A DNA stretch of 64,000 nucleotides. Origin: Plantactinospora sp. KBS50 (GTDB taxonomy: Bacteria; Actinomycetota; Actinomycetes; Mycobacteriales; Micromonosporaceae). Positions 17,465 through 29,348 of this stretch are shown here, in pieces. Both the position numbers and the translations under genes were made by a program. How positions within the stretch are numbered: position 1 is the first letter of the stretch; each line of letters starts with the position of its first letter. Under the pieces are notes generated by a model, which searched no databases, had not been told where the DNA came from, and saw only the letters and a program-made list of their open reading frames with translations. The DNA is taken from NCBI RefSeq assembly GCF_002285795.1, contig NZ_CP022961.1, forward strand, positions 1,426,001-1,490,000. Direction: 5' to 3'.

Positions 17465-18244
17465 ATGAATATCGTCGTACTCGTCAAGCAGGTGCCCGAC
17501 TCGGGCGCAGACCGGAACCTGCGCAGTGACGACAACACGGTCGACCGCGGCTCGGCAAGCAACGTCATCAACGAGATGGACGAGTACGCCATCGAGGAGG
17601 CGCTGCGGCTCAAGGAGGCCAACGGCGGCGAGGTGACGGTGCTGACGATGGGACCGGAGCGGGCCGCCGAGTCAATCCGCAAGGCGCTGTCGATGGGTCC
17701 CGACAAGGCCGTCCACGTAACCGACGACGCGCTGCACGGCTCCTGCGCCCCGGCCACCTCGAAGGTGCTCGCGGCGGCGCTGCGCCGGCTCGGCGCCGAC
17801 CTGGTCCTCTGCGGTGCGGAGTCCACCGACGGCCGCGTGCAGGTCATGCCGCACATGCTGGCCGAGCGGCTGGGCATCGCGGCGCTGACCGGTGCGCGGA
17901 AGCTCACGGTCGAGGGCGGCACGCTGACCATCGAGCGGCAGACCGAGGAGGGCTACGAGGTCGTCACGGCCAGCACCCCGGCGGTCGTCTCGGTCTGGGA
18001 CACCATCAACGAGCCCCGGTACCCCTCGTTCAAGGGGATCATGGCGGCCAAGAAGAAGCCGGTCGAGACGCTGTCGCTGGCGGACCTCGGGATCCCGGCC
18101 GACGAGGTCGGCCTGGCCGGCGCCACCAGCGCCGTGGTCGAGCACAGCAAGCGTCCGCCGCGCTCCGGCGGCCAGAAGGTGACCGACGAGGGCTCCGGCG
18201 GCGTGGCGCTGGTCGAGTACCTCGCCACCGAGAAGTTCGTCTGA
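17465..18244 (+). CDS. etfB: Electron transfer flavoprotein beta subunit
   Basis: The beta subunit of the heterodimeric flavoprotein that carries electrons from acyl-CoA dehydrogenases to the respiratory chain. The 259-residue length is standard. Seen: N-terminal MNIVVLVKQVPDSG, NEMDEYAIEEALRLKE (about 36-51), GPERAAESIRKALSMG, and an AMP-binding-region stretch around CGAESTDGRVQVMP. The ATG follows GGAGG at 17449-17453. The etfA gene begins 12 bp after its stop, so the two form one operon. Synteny with Rv3029c supports the call. Confidence 0.93.
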   Translation: MNIVVLVKQVPDSGADRNLRSDDNTVDRGSASNVINEMDEYAIEEALRLKEANGGEVTVLTMGPERAAESIRKALSMGPDKAVHVTDDALHGSCAPATSKVLAAALRRLGADLVLCGAESTDGRVQVMPHMLAERLGIAALTGARKLTVEGGTLTIERQTEEGYEVVTASTPAVVSVWDTINEPRYPSFKGIMAAKKKPVETLSLADLGIPADEVGLAGATSAVVEHSKRPPRSGGQKVTDEGSGGVALVEYLATEKFV

Positions 18245-18256
18245 GGGGTGGAGGGC

Positions 18257-19216
18257 ATGGCTGAGGTACTCGTCGTCGTCGAGGCGACCAAGGAGTTCGG
18301 CGTCAAGAAGGTCACGCTGGAGCAGCTCACCCTGGCCCGCGACCTGGGCACGCCGGCCGCCGTGGTGCTCGGCGGACCCGGCGCCGCCGAGGCGCTCGCC
18401 GGCAAGCTCGGGGAGTACGGCGCCGCCAAGGTGTACGCCGGCGAGAGCGAGGAGATCGACGGATATCTGGTGGCGCCCAAGGCCGCCGTGCTGGCCGACC
18501 TGGTCAACCGGGTGCAGCCGGCGGCCGTGCTGCTGGCCTCCAGCCAGGAGGGCAAGGAGATCGCCGCCCGGTTGGCCGTGAAGCTGGACAACGGCCTGCT
18601 CACCGACGTGGTCGGGCTGGCCGCCGACGGCACCGCCAGCCAGCTCGCGTTCGCGGGCTCCACGATCGTGAAGTCCACCGTGACCCGGGGCCTCCCGCTG
18701 GTGACGGTGCGGCCGAACTCGATCAACCCGACGCCCGCGCCGGCCACCCCGCAGATCGAGCGGCTGGACGTCCGGGTCGCCGACGCGGACAAGCTGGCGA
18801 AGGTGGTCGAGCGGGTCGCCGAGCAGAAGGGCTCCCGGCCGGAGCTGACCGAGGCGTCCGTGGTGGTCTCCGGCGGTCGCGGCGTGGGCAACGCGGACAA
18901 CTTCAAGCTGGTGGAGGAGCTGGCCGACCTGCTCGGCGGCGCGGTGGGCGCCTCCCGGGCGGCGGTGGACTCCGGCTTCTACCCGCACCAGTTCCAGGTC
19001 GGGCAGACCGGCAAGACCGTGTCGCCGCAGCTCTACGTCGCGCTCGGCATCTCCGGCGCGATCCAGCACCGCGCCGGCATGCAGACCTCGAAGACCATCG
19101 TCGCGGTCAACAAGGACGGCGAGGCGCCGATCTTCGAACTGGCCGACTTCGGCGTGGTGGGCGACCTGTTCAAGGTCGTCCCGCAGGCGGCCGAGGAGAT
19201 CCGCAAGCGCAGGTAG
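18257..19216 (+). CDS. etfA: Electron transfer flavoprotein alpha subunit
   Basis: The FAD-binding partner of EtfB, 319 residues. The C-terminal FAD domain is clear: [19 protein letters not shown] (about 204-222), [24 protein letters not shown] and [18 protein letters not shown] (about 260-277). The ATG at 18257 follows TGGAGG; an in-frame GTG nine bases upstream is less likely. A hairpin terminator lies 12 bp after the stop. Confidence 0.93.
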   Translation: MAEVLVVVEATKEFGVKKVTLEQLTLARDLGTPAAVVLGGPGAAEALAGKLGEYGAAKVYAGESEEIDGYLVAPKAAVLADLVNRVQPAAVLLASSQEGKEIAARLAVKLDNGLLTDVVGLAADGTASQLAFAGSTIVKSTVTRGLPLVTVRPNSINPTPAPATPQIERLDVRVADADKLAKVVERVAEQKGSRPELTEASVVVSGGRGVGNADNFKLVEELADLLGGAVGASRAAVDSGFYPHQFQVGQTGKTVSPQLYVALGISGAIQHRAGMQTSKTIVAVNKDGEAPIFELADFGVVGDLFKVVPQAAEEIRKRR

Positions 19217-19227
19217 CCACCGTCGTG

Positions 19228-19257
19228 CAGCGGCTCCGCCGGACGGCGGGGCCGCTG
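19228..19257 (+). terminator. Terminator of the etfBA operon
   Basis: A 13-bp stem (19228-19240 with 19245-19257), with one G-T pair, surrounds a GGAC loop just after the etfA stop. Confidence 0.6.
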
Positions 19258-19344
19258 TGCGCCGGTCCACACCGGCCGCCGAAATTCGTACACCCCCGCC
19301 ACGGGATTCGGTGATGCCCTTCCCCGGCGATAGGCTGGAGAACG

Positions 19345-20523
19345 ATGGCATACCTGGACCATGCGGCGACCACGCCGATGCTGGATGAGGCGTTGGAGGC
19401 GTACGTCGCCACCGTCCGCGAGGTCGGCAACGCATCGTCACTGCATGGCGCGGGCCGGTGCGCCCGACGCCGGGTGGAGGAGTCGCGGGAACGGATCGCC
19501 GCCGCGGTCGGCGCCCGGCCCTCCGAGGTGATCTTCACGGGCGGCGGCACGGAGAGCGACAACCTCGCCCTGAAGGGCATCTTCTGGGCCCGGCGGGCGG
19601 CCGACCCGGCCCGTACCCGGGTGGTGGTCAGCGGCGTCGAGCACCACGCGGTGCTGGACGCCGCGCACTGGCTCGGCGACCACGAGGGCGCCACGGTGAG
19701 CCTGCTGCCGGTGGACGAGGCCGGCCGGATCCGGGTGGACGCGCTGGGCGAACTGCTCGACGCGTACCCCGGCGAGGTGGCCGTGGTGAGCACCATGTGG
19801 GCCAACAACGAGGTAGGCACCGTGCAGCCGGTGGCCGAGCTGGCGGCCGTCGCGTCGCGGGCCGGTGTGCCGCTGCACACCGACGCGGTGCAGGCGGTCG
19901 GGCAGGTCCCGGTGGACTTCGCGGCCAGCGGCGCCGCGGCGCTCACCCTCACCGGCCACAAGCTCGGCGGCCCGGTGGGCGTCGGTGCCCTGCTGCTGGG
20001 CCGGGACGTGGCCTGTACGCCGTTGCTGCACGGCGGCGGCCAGGAGCGCGACGTGCGGTCCGGCACCCTGGACACCGCCGGGGTGGTCGCCCTCGCGGTC
20101 GCGGTGGAGACCGCGGTCAAGCGCCAGCAGGAGTACGCGGCCCGGCTGCGCGGGCTGCGCGACGAGCTGATCGAGCGGGTCCGCGCCGCCGTGCCGGACG
20201 CCATCGTCAACGGCGATCCCGCCGACCGGCTGCCGGGCAACGCGCACCTGAGCTTCCCCGGGTGCGAGGGGGACGCGCTGCTGCTGCTCCTGGACGCCCA
20301 GCGGATCTCCTGCTCCACCGGGTCGGCGTGCTCGGCCGGGGTGGCCCAGCCGTCGCACGTGCTGCTCGCGATGGGCGCCGACGACGCTCGGGCGCGCTCG
20401 TCGCTGCGCTTCTCGCTCGGCCACACCTCCACGCCCGCCGACGTCGAGGCGCTGGTGGCCGCGCTGCCGGCGGCCGTGGACCGGGCCCGGCGGGCGGCCG
20501 CAGTACGCGACCGGCGGTCCTGA
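19345..20523 (+). CDS. Cysteine desulfurase (IscS/NifS-like)
   Basis: A 392-residue PLP enzyme that takes sulfur from cysteine as a persulfide. Seen: [10 protein letters not shown] (2-11), the PLP-binding [13 protein letters not shown] with Lys at about 206, and the active-site cysteine loop [11 protein letters not shown] (about 321-331). The next gene encodes the tRNA 2-thiouridylase MnmA, so its main job here is probably to supply sulfur for s2U modification. The pair matches Rv3025c/Rv3024c. The ATG lies 9 bp after a TAGGCT that could be a -10 box, so the transcript may have almost no leader. Confidence 0.92.
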   Translation: MAYLDHAATTPMLDEALEAYVATVREVGNASSLHGAGRCARRRVEESRERIAAAVGARPSEVIFTGGGTESDNLALKGIFWARRAADPARTRVVVSGVEHHAVLDAAHWLGDHEGATVSLLPVDEAGRIRVDALGELLDAYPGEVAVVSTMWANNEVGTVQPVAELAAVASRAGVPLHTDAVQAVGQVPVDFAASGAAALTLTGHKLGGPVGVGALLLGRDVACTPLLHGGGQERDVRSGTLDTAGVVALAVAVETAVKRQQEYAARLRGLRDELIERVRAAVPDAIVNGDPADRLPGNAHLSFPGCEGDALLLLLDAQRISCSTGSACSAGVAQPSHVLLAMGADDARARSSLRFSLGHTSTPADVEALVAALPAAVDRARRAAAVRDRRS

Positions 20524-20597
20524 CCGGCGGGTGCCGCCCGTGAGGCCCGCCCGGCGGCGGCGCTACCCTCGTAGGCGGGGCTAAGGAGGATGCTGGC

Positions 20598-21668
20598 GTG
20601 CGGGTACTGGCGGCGATGTCCGGTGGGGTGGATTCGGCGGTGGCGGCCGCCCGGGCGGTCGACGCCGGGCACGACGTGACCGGCGTGCACCTGGCGCTGG
20701 CCCGCAACCCGCAGACCTACCGGACCGGCGCCCGGGGCTGCTGCACTCTGGAGGACTCCCGGGACGCCCGCCGGGCCGCCGACGTGATCGGGATCCCGTT
20801 CTACGTCTGGGACCTGGCCGACCGGTTCCATGCCGACGTCGTGGACGACTTCGTCGCCGAGTACGCCGCGGGGCGTACCCCGAATCCCTGCCTGCGCTGC
20901 AACGAGAAGATCAAGTTTGCGGCGGTGCTGGACCGGGCCGTCGCGCTCGGCTTCGACGCCGTGGTGACCGGCCACCACGCCCGGCTCGGCCCGGACGGGC
21001 TGCTGCGCCGCAGCGTCGACCTCGACAAGGACCAGTCGTACGTGCTGGCCGTGCTCACCCGGGACCAGCTCGACCGCTCGATCTTCCCGCTCGGCGGCTC
21101 CACCAAGGCGCAGGTGCGCGCCGAGGCCGCGGACCGGGGGCTGGCGGTGGCCGACAAGCCCGACTCGCACGACATCTGCTTCATCTCCGACGGCGACACC
21201 CGGCGGTTCCTCGCCGAGCGGCTCGGCGAGGAACCGGGCGACATCGTGGACGGCCGCACCGGCGCCGTCGTGGGCACGCACACCGGCGCGTACGCGTACA
21301 CCGTGGGCCAGCGGCGCGGGCTCGCGCTGCGGGAGCCGGCGCCGGACGGGCGGCCGCGGTACGTGCTGTCCATCACCCCGGTCACCAACACCGTGACGGT
21401 CGGCCCGGCGGAGGCGCTGGCCGTCTCCACGGTCTCCGCGCAGCGTCCGGTGTGGACCGGCGGCGCCCGCCCGGACGGCCCGGTCGAGTGCCGGGTGCAG
21501 TTGCGGGCGCACGGTTCGGTGGTGCCGGCGACGGTCCGGTGCGACGACACCGGCCTGCACGCCCGGCTGCACGAGCCGGTCCGCGGCGTCGCGGCCGGCC
21601 AGGCCATCGTGGCGTACCGGCCGGACCCGGCCGGCGACGTGGTGCTCGGCTCGGCCACCATCCGTTGA
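20598..21668 (+). CDS. mnmA: tRNA-specific 2-thiouridylase
   Basis: Adenylates and thiolates U34 of Lys, Glu and Gln tRNAs. The 356-residue protein has the PP-loop [10 protein letters not shown] (about 6-15), the first catalytic cysteine in [14 protein letters not shown] (about 94-107) and the second in [12 protein letters not shown] (about 189-200). The C-terminal beta-barrel (about 275-356) binds the tRNA. The GTG at 20598 follows a perfect AAGGAGG with 8-nt spacing. It forms a functional pair with the upstream desulfurase. Confidence 0.94.
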   Translation: MRVLAAMSGGVDSAVAAARAVDAGHDVTGVHLALARNPQTYRTGARGCCTLEDSRDARRAADVIGIPFYVWDLADRFHADVVDDFVAEYAAGRTPNPCLRCNEKIKFAAVLDRAVALGFDAVVTGHHARLGPDGLLRRSVDLDKDQSYVLAVLTRDQLDRSIFPLGGSTKAQVRAEAADRGLAVADKPDSHDICFISDGDTRRFLAERLGEEPGDIVDGRTGAVVGTHTGAYAYTVGQRRGLALREPAPDGRPRYVLSITPVTNTVTVGPAEALAVSTVSAQRPVWTGGARPDGPVECRVQLRAHGSVVPATVRCDDTGLHARLHEPVRGVAAGQAIVAYRPDPAGDVVLGSATIR

Positions 21669-21690
21669 TCACTGGGTAGAGTCGGCGGAC

Positions 21691-22698
21691 GTGACGGAGG
21701 AACAACCCTGGCCGTGGCCGGCCGCAGCGGCGAGCGGGATCGGCTCGCTGCCCGGCACGGACGTGGCGGAGGCGCAGCGCATCGTGCTGGGCGAGCTGCC
21801 GGAACTGCCGCACCTGCCCGAGCTGCCGGGCCGTGGTCCCGGCGCCGATCTGCTCGGCCGCACCGCCGGCCTGCTGGTGGGGCTGCCGGTCGAGCTGTAC
21901 GCGGCCCGCTGGCGGATCGCCGCCCGCGCCGGCCGGGACCTGCGGCGCTCCCGCGACCTGTTGGAACGCGACCTGGACCAGATGACCGAGCAGGCCGAGG
22001 GCTTCACCGGCACCTTCAAGATCCAGGTTGCCGGGCCGCTCACCCTGGCCGCCGGGCTGGACCTGCCGGTCGGGGCGCGGATGCTGCGCGACCCGGGCGC
22101 GGTCCGGGACCTCACCGAGTCCCTGGCCGACGGGGTCCGGTCGCACGTGGCCGACGTCCGGCGCCGGCTGCCCGGTGCCGGTGTCCTGGTCCAGCTCGAC
22201 GAGCCGTCCCTGCCGGCGGTGCTGGCCGGCCGGGTGCCCACGCAGAGCGGGCTCGGCACGTACCGGCCGGTGGAGACCGCGTCGGCCACCGAGGCGCTGC
22301 GCCGGGTGGTCGAGGCCGCGGCCGCGCCGGTGGTGCTGCACTGCTGCGCGCCCGACGTACCGCTGGACCTCGTCCGGGCCTCCGGCGCCGCCGCCGTGGC
22401 GATCGACCTCGACCTGGTCCGCCGGCTCGACCCGCTGGGCGAGGCGATCGACGCGGGGCTCGGCCTGCTGGCCGGCGCCGTGCCGGCCACCCCGGCGACG
22501 CCCGGACAGCGACCGGCCTCGGCGCGGGCCGCCGAGACGGTCCGGCGGCTGTGGGACCGGCTCGGCTTTCCCCGCCGCCGGCTGGTCGAGCAGGTCGTGG
22601 TGACGCCCGCGTGCGGCCTGGCCGGCGCCGATCCGGAGTACGCCCGCGCGGCGCTGGCGGCCTGCCGGGACGCCGCCCGGCGGCTCGCCGAGACCTGA
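21691..22698 (+). CDS. MetE-like zinc protein (Rv3015c-type, cobalamin-independent methionine synthase family)
   Basis: The 335-residue protein resembles the catalytic barrel of cobalamin-independent methionine synthase without its N-terminal half. Seen: an SGIGSLPGTD start (methyl-tetrahydropterin side), VQLDEPSLPA (about 167-176) and zinc-ligand candidates in VVLHCCAPD (about 213-221) and VVTPACGLAGAD (about 305-316). It starts with GTG 22 bp after mnmA and so is probably cotranscribed. Its place before ligA matches Rv3015c. True methionine synthase activity is not shown for this short group; another methyl-transfer role is possible. Confidence 0.75.
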   Translation: MTEEQPWPWPAAAASGIGSLPGTDVAEAQRIVLGELPELPHLPELPGRGPGADLLGRTAGLLVGLPVELYAARWRIAARAGRDLRRSRDLLERDLDQMTEQAEGFTGTFKIQVAGPLTLAAGLDLPVGARMLRDPGAVRDLTESLADGVRSHVADVRRRLPGAGVLVQLDEPSLPAVLAGRVPTQSGLGTYRPVETASATEALRRVVEAAAAPVVLHCCAPDVPLDLVRASGAAAVAIDLDLVRRLDPLGEAIDAGLGLLAGAVPATPATPGQRPASARAAETVRRLWDRLGFPRRRLVEQVVVTPACGLAGADPEYARAALAACRDAARRLAET

Positions 22699-22786
22699 CC
22701 GGCGCGGCCGGGACTCTGCGACACCGGCGCGTCCGCCACCGCGGTCTGGCGGCGGCTCGCCGGGACCTGACCGGCGCGGGCGGGAC
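22679..22786 (+). repeat. 36-bp direct repeat spanning a stop codon
   Basis: The last 20 bases of the MetE-like gene plus 16 bases beyond (22679-22714) recur at 22751-22786 with two mismatches, including the TGA. The copies start exactly 72 bp apart. This looks like a small segmental duplication in the intergenic gap. Confidence 0.7.
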
Positions 22787-22846
22787 CGGCCGGCGCCGCA
22801 CCGCCGGTCCGGTTTGGTTGTCGTATCCCGCGGGCAGGATGGCGGC

Positions 22847-23221
22847 ATGATTGGACAATTGCGCACCGTGGTCATCGACTGTCCGGACCCGCGGGCCCTC
22901 GCCGGCTTCTACGCGCAGCTGCTGGGACTGCCGGTCACCTTCGACGACGGCGACGACCCGGACGCCTGGGTGGTGCTCGGCGGCAAGCCCGGCGAGCTGC
23001 CCCGGCTGGCGTTCCAACGGGCGCTGGACCTGCTGCCCCCGGCCTGGCCGGATCCGGCGCGCCCGCAGCAGTTCCACCTGGACGTGACGGTGGAGGACGT
23101 CGACGAGGCCGAGCCGCAGGTGCTGGCGCTCGGCGCCACCCGACTGACGGCCGTCGACGACGAGCACTTCCGGGTCTATGCCGACCCCGTCGGCCACCCG
23201 TTCTGCCTCTGCTGGGACTGA
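22847..23221 (+). CDS. VOC (glyoxalase/dioxygenase superfamily) protein
   Basis: The 124-residue protein has the paired beta-alpha-beta-beta-beta modules of the vicinal oxygen chelate fold. Seen: DCPDPRALAGFYAQLLGLPV (about 11-30) and the C-terminal FRVYADPVGHPFCLCWD. Potential metal ligands are a His in QQFHLDVTVEDVDEAE and the C-terminal YADPVGHPF segment. It is of the small glyoxalase-like type common in actinobacteria, whose substrates are mostly unknown. ATG at 22847 fits the fold start. Confidence 0.78.
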   Translation: MIGQLRTVVIDCPDPRALAGFYAQLLGLPVTFDDGDDPDAWVVLGGKPGELPRLAFQRALDLLPPAWPDPARPQQFHLDVTVEDVDEAEPQVLALGATRLTAVDDEHFRVYADPVGHPFCLCWD

Positions 23222-23264
23222 TCGGGGTGGCGGTCGGCCCCGTCATGGCTGATCATGATGAGCC

Positions 23265-24260
23265 ATGACACCCCGCCGCGCCTCCGGCTCGTTGTTCGGG
23301 CTCGCCTACGGCGACGCGCTGGGCAAGCCGACCGAGTTCCTGCCGGTGGCCGAGATCGTCGCCCGGTACGGCCCGGCCGGCCCCCGCGAGCTGGCCGGCG
23401 ACCCGGCGTTGGTCACCGACGACACCCAGATGGCGCTCGCGGTGGCCTGGTCGCTGCGCGAGGCGCCGGCCGCCGCCCCGGCCGCGCTGGAGGCGGCGCT
23501 GCGCCGGCGCTTCGTCGCCTGGGCGCAGAGCCCGGAGAACGATCGGGCGCCCGGGATGACCTGTCTGCGCGCCTGCGCGGCACTGGCCGACGGCCGGCCG
23601 TGGCAGGCCGCCACGGTGGCCGGCTCGAAGGGCTGCGGCGCCAACATGCGGGTCACCCCGGTCGGCCTGGTCGCCGGGTTCGACCTGGACACCCTCGCCG
23701 GGGTGGCGCAGCTGCAGGCCGGGCTGACCCACGGGCACCCGACCGCGCTGGCCGCCAGCGAGCTGACCGCGTACGCGGTGCGGCTGGTCCGCGACGGCGC
23801 CGCGCCGGCCGACCTGCCGGCGCTGCTGCGGGCGCGGGCCGCCGCCCAGCGGCGCGTCTACCGGTACGACTGGCTCGGCGACCTGTGGCAGCGGCCCGGC
23901 CTGACCGACCCGGCCGACTTCATCGAGCGCGGCTGGGTCGACTGCCTCGCGGCGCTGGACCGGCTCGACGCCGCGCTGGCCGGACCGGACGACGGCGGCG
24001 ACCCGTGCGAGGCCACCGGCGAGGGCTGGATCGCCGAGGAGGCGCTGGCCACGGCGCTGCTGTGCGTGCTGCGGCAGCCGGCGGACCCGGTCGCCGTGCT
24101 GGCCCGCGCGGCCACCACGGCGGGTGACTCCGACTCCATCGCCGCGCTCGCCGGCGCCGTGCTCGGTGCGCTGCACGGCATGCCGGCCTGGCCGGCCGAG
24201 TGGGCCGGGCGGATCGAGTACGCCGACCAGCTCGACGCGCTCGGTTCGGAGCTGGACTGA
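23265..24260 (+). CDS. ADP-ribosylglycohydrolase family protein
   Basis: A 331-residue protein of the ARH/DraG fold, which removes ADP-ribose from proteins or nucleic acids using two Mg ions. Seen: SLFGLAYGDALGKPTEFLP (about 8-26), the metal site VTDDTQMALAVAW (about 50-62) and the C-terminal AGDSDSIAALAGAVLGALHG (about 287-306). The usual GDTDT of that last motif is GDSDS here, a conservative change. Start ATG at 23265 is preceded by CATGAT, so the message may be leaderless. No partner toxin or NADase is adjacent. Confidence 0.85.
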   Translation: MTPRRASGSLFGLAYGDALGKPTEFLPVAEIVARYGPAGPRELAGDPALVTDDTQMALAVAWSLREAPAAAPAALEAALRRRFVAWAQSPENDRAPGMTCLRACAALADGRPWQAATVAGSKGCGANMRVTPVGLVAGFDLDTLAGVAQLQAGLTHGHPTALAASELTAYAVRLVRDGAAPADLPALLRARAAAQRRVYRYDWLGDLWQRPGLTDPADFIERGWVDCLAALDRLDAALAGPDDGGDPCEATGEGWIAEEALATALLCVLRQPADPVAVLARAATTAGDSDSIAALAGAVLGALHGMPAWPAEWAGRIEYADQLDALGSELD

Positions 24261-24274
24261 CCGCCCCGCGGTGA

Positions 24275-26507
<2,233 letters not shown>

Positions 26508-26649
26508 GTCGTCCCCCGCCCGGCGGGTACGCACCGACCCCGCAGGGCCGTGCGGATCTTATCCGGTGAGATGCGGTGTATTCCAACTTAGTCACGACTA
26601 CGTCCGTTTCGCGTCTGTCGGGCGCCAGAGTGCCTGGCAGCGGCGTTTC

Positions 26650-28860
26650 ATGGAGAAGCGGCGCGACGTGAAGGGCCGCGCAGACCGAGCAGGCGTCGGG
26701 AGGTGCCATGGAGGCCGCATCGCTGCGGAACTCCGTTCCCCCGGACGGGCCAGGGCATTCTTCGGCTTCGTCTGGACCGTCGTCGCCGTGGCCACGGCGC
26801 TCAGCGCGGCCCCGCTGGCCGCCCTGCCCGACCGGGTGCCCGCGCTGCCGGCCGCGTTCTGGCTGATGGCGGTGCTGGCGGTGGCCGGCGACGCGCACCC
26901 GTTCACCCCGAGCGGCCAGCGGCCCAGCCCGGCCGTGTTCCCGTCCATCTGCTTCAGCTTCGCCATCCTGCTCGGCTGGGGGCTCGGCCCCGCGGTCGCG
27001 GTGCAGACCCTGGCGGTGGTGGTGGCGAGCTGGCGGATGCGGCACGCCGTGTGGCGGGCGGCCTTCAACGCCGGCCAGTACGCCCTGGCCCTCTTCGCGG
27101 CCCGCGAGGTGGCCCGGCTCGCCGTACCGGCCGGGTTCGCCGCCGGGTTCGCGGTGACCTGGCGCGACGTGCTGGCGGTGGCCGCGGGCGGCGCCGCGTG
27201 GTTCCTGGTCAGCTACGGGCTGGTCACCCTGGCGCTGCGGATGCGGTTCGGCGTGCGGTGGTGGTCGGTGTTCCGGCAGGGCTTCGCGTTCGAGGCCGTG
27301 TCGAACAGCTCGCTGCTGCTGCTCGGACCGGTGCTGATGGCCGCCGCGCGGCTCAGCGCGGCGCTGATCCCGTTGATCGTGGTGCCGCTGTACGCGGTCT
27401 CCCGGATGGCCCGACTCGCCGGTGAGCAGGAGCGGCAGGCCCGGCTGGATCCGCTCACCGGCCTGGCCAACCGCAAGGCGCTGCTGCTGGAGGTGGCCGA
27501 GCGGATCTCGCTGCACGCCGAGCGGGCGGCGAAGGGCGAGCCGAGCCGGCTGGCCCTGCTGCTGCTGGACCTCGACCGGTTCAAGCACGTCAACGACGCG
27601 CTCGGGCACGCCGTCGGCGACCGGCTGCTGGTGGAGGTGGGCCGGCGGCTGACCGCCGCCGTCCGGCCGGGCGACATGGTGGTCCGGCTCGGCGGGGACG
27701 AGTTCGCGATCCTGGCCGGCGGGCTGCACGACATCGAGGCGGCCCGCGAGATCGCGGACGGGGTGGTGCAGACGCTCACCGAGCCGGTGCCGCTGGACGG
27801 GCTGCCGCTGGACGTGGGCGGCTCGATCGGTGTCGCGCTCTATCCCGAGCACGGGCACGACTTCGAAACCCTGATGCGCCATGCCGACGTGGCGATGTAC
27901 GACGCCAAACACCGCGGCGACACCGTCGCCGTGTACGCGGCCGAGTCCGACCACAACTCGCCGGAGCGGCTCAGCCTGCTCGCCGACCTGCGTCAGGTGC
28001 TGGAGGCGCCCGGCGCCGGCACGGCCGAGGACGTCGGCGAGATCACCATGTACTACCAGCCGCAGATCGCCATCGCCACCGGGGAGGTCGTCGGGGTGGA
28101 GGCGCTGCTGCGCTGGCGCCATCCCCGGCGCGGCATGGTGGACCCCGAGGAACTGATCCGGGTGGCCGAACAGAGCGCCGTGATGCGGCTGCTCACCCGC
28201 CGGGTCGTCGACGACGTGGTCGAGCAGATCGCCGCCTGGTCGGCGAGCGGCCTGCGGCTGCGGGCCGCGGTGAACGTCAGCGTCCGGGACCTGCACACCG
28301 GGGAGATCGCCGACCAGATCGCCGACCGGCTGGCCCGGTTCGACGTGCCGCCGGCCCAGCTCCAGCTGGAGATCACCGAGGGCGCGCTGATGGCCGACCC
28401 GCGCCGGGTGCTGGCCACCATCTCCCGACTCGACAAGATCGGCGTGGCCATCTCGCTCGACGACTTCGGCACCGGCTACTCGTCCATGCAGCACCTGCGC
28501 CGGCTGCCGCTGGCGGAGGTGAAGGTGGATCGCTCCTTCGTGCTCGGGATGGCGGTCGACGCCGACGACGCCGCGATCGTCCGTTCGATGATCGAGCTGG
28601 CCGGCGCGCTGGGCCTGCGGGTGGTCGCCGAGGGCGTGGAGGACGACCGGACCTGGCGGCTGTTGTACGCCGCCGGGTGCGACGTCGCCCAGGGTTGGTT
28701 CTACGCCCGGCCGATGCCGGCCGCCGAACTGGCATCCTGGCTGTCCCGCTACCGCCCGCTGCGACCCGGCCCGGTGCAGGAGTCCTCCGGCCGGCACCGG
28801 TGGCCGACCGCCTCGATCCGGGGGCTGCGGGTGGACCAGGGTCGGGCCGACGTCACCTGA
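26650..28860 (+). CDS. Membrane-bound GGDEF-EAL protein (c-di-GMP synthase/phosphodiesterase)
   Basis: The N-terminal region has seven to eight membrane helices (to about residue 255). A GGDEF domain follows, with [10 protein letters not shown] and intact GGDEF at 348-352, then an EAL domain with EAL at 484-486, [18 protein letters not shown] and KVDRSF. Both c-di-GMP synthesis and breakdown appear possible. The ATG at 26650 is in frame but its first 35 residues look non-native. A much better ribosome-binding site (GGGAGG) and ATG occur at 26708 in another frame, which would join this frame if one C were missing from the CCCCC run at 26738-26742. Confidence 0.85.
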   Translation: MEKRRDVKGRADRAGVGRCHGGRIAAELRSPGRARAFFGFVWTVVAVATALSAAPLAALPDRVPALPAAFWLMAVLAVAGDAHPFTPSGQRPSPAVFPSICFSFAILLGWGLGPAVAVQTLAVVVASWRMRHAVWRAAFNAGQYALALFAAREVARLAVPAGFAAGFAVTWRDVLAVAAGGAAWFLVSYGLVTLALRMRFGVRWWSVFRQGFAFEAVSNSSLLLLGPVLMAAARLSAALIPLIVVPLYAVSRMARLAGEQERQARLDPLTGLANRKALLLEVAERISLHAERAAKGEPSRLALLLLDLDRFKHVNDALGHAVGDRLLVEVGRRLTAAVRPGDMVVRLGGDEFAILAGGLHDIEAAREIADGVVQTLTEPVPLDGLPLDVGGSIGVALYPEHGHDFETLMRHADVAMYDAKHRGDTVAVYAAESDHNSPERLSLLADLRQVLEAPGAGTAEDVGEITMYYQPQIAIATGEVVGVEALLRWRHPRRGMVDPEELIRVAEQSAVMRLLTRRVVDDVVEQIAAWSASGLRLRAAVNVSVRDLHTGEIADQIADRLARFDVPPAQLQLEITEGALMADPRRVLATISRLDKIGVAISLDDFGTGYSSMQHLRRLPLAEVKVDRSFVLGMAVDADDAAIVRSMIELAGALGLRVVAEGVEDDRTWRLLYAAGCDVAQGWFYARPMPAAELASWLSRYRPLRPGPVQESSGRHRWPTASIRGLRVDQGRADVT

Positions 28861-28942
28861 GCGGGGCGCCGGTTCCGACGCGGCGCGGGTTTCCGGGCGG
28901 CGGTTTCCGGGAGGCGGTGGCCGGCGCCCACCCGGTGACAAA

Positions 28943-28948
28943 TAGACT
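28943..28948 (+). promoter_or_regulatory. Possible -10 box for gatCAB
   Basis: TAGACT lies about 95 bp before gatC in the 182-bp gap after the GGDEF-EAL gene. It is the best -10 match in that gap; no convincing -35 accompanies it. Confidence 0.3.
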
Positions 28949-29042
28949 CGCTCGGGTCACCGCGCGCCGAGCGAGGCTCCGGTCGGTGGCCGGTGTTCCG
29001 GTCCGAGGACGTACACCGTCGAGGCACGAGAAGGGGATACGG

Positions 29043-29348
29043 ATGGCCGCCATCTCCCGCGAGGAGGTCGCGCACCTGGCGCGCCTGTCGCGGCTCGCCG
29101 TCACGGAGGAGGAGCTGGGCACGTTCGCCGGCCAGCTCGACGTGATCCTGCAATCGGTGGCCCGGGTGGGCCAGGTCGCCGCCGCAGACATCCCGCCCAC
29201 CTCGCACTCCGTGCCACTGACCAACGTGCTGCGCGAGGACGTCGTGACGCCGTGCCTGACGCCCGAGGAGGCGCTCTCGGGCGCGCCGGACGCCGACCAG
29301 CAGCGATTCCGGGTGCCCCGGATCCTCGACGAGGAGGCCGGATCATGA
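29043..29348 (+). CDS. gatC: Glutamyl/aspartyl-tRNA amidotransferase subunit C
   Basis: The 101-residue clamp subunit that holds GatA and GatB together in the complex converting Glu-tRNA(Gln) and Asp-tRNA(Asn). Seen: [21 protein letters not shown] (within the first 25 residues, family start), and a C-terminal DEEAG tail. The ATG at 29043 follows AAGGGGATACGG. The stop overlaps the gatA start as ATGA (29345-29348), so translation is coupled. Confidence 0.92.
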   Translation: MAAISREEVAHLARLSRLAVTEEELGTFAGQLDVILQSVARVGQVAAADIPPTSHSVPLTNVLREDVVTPCLTPEEALSGAPDADQQRFRVPRILDEEAGS

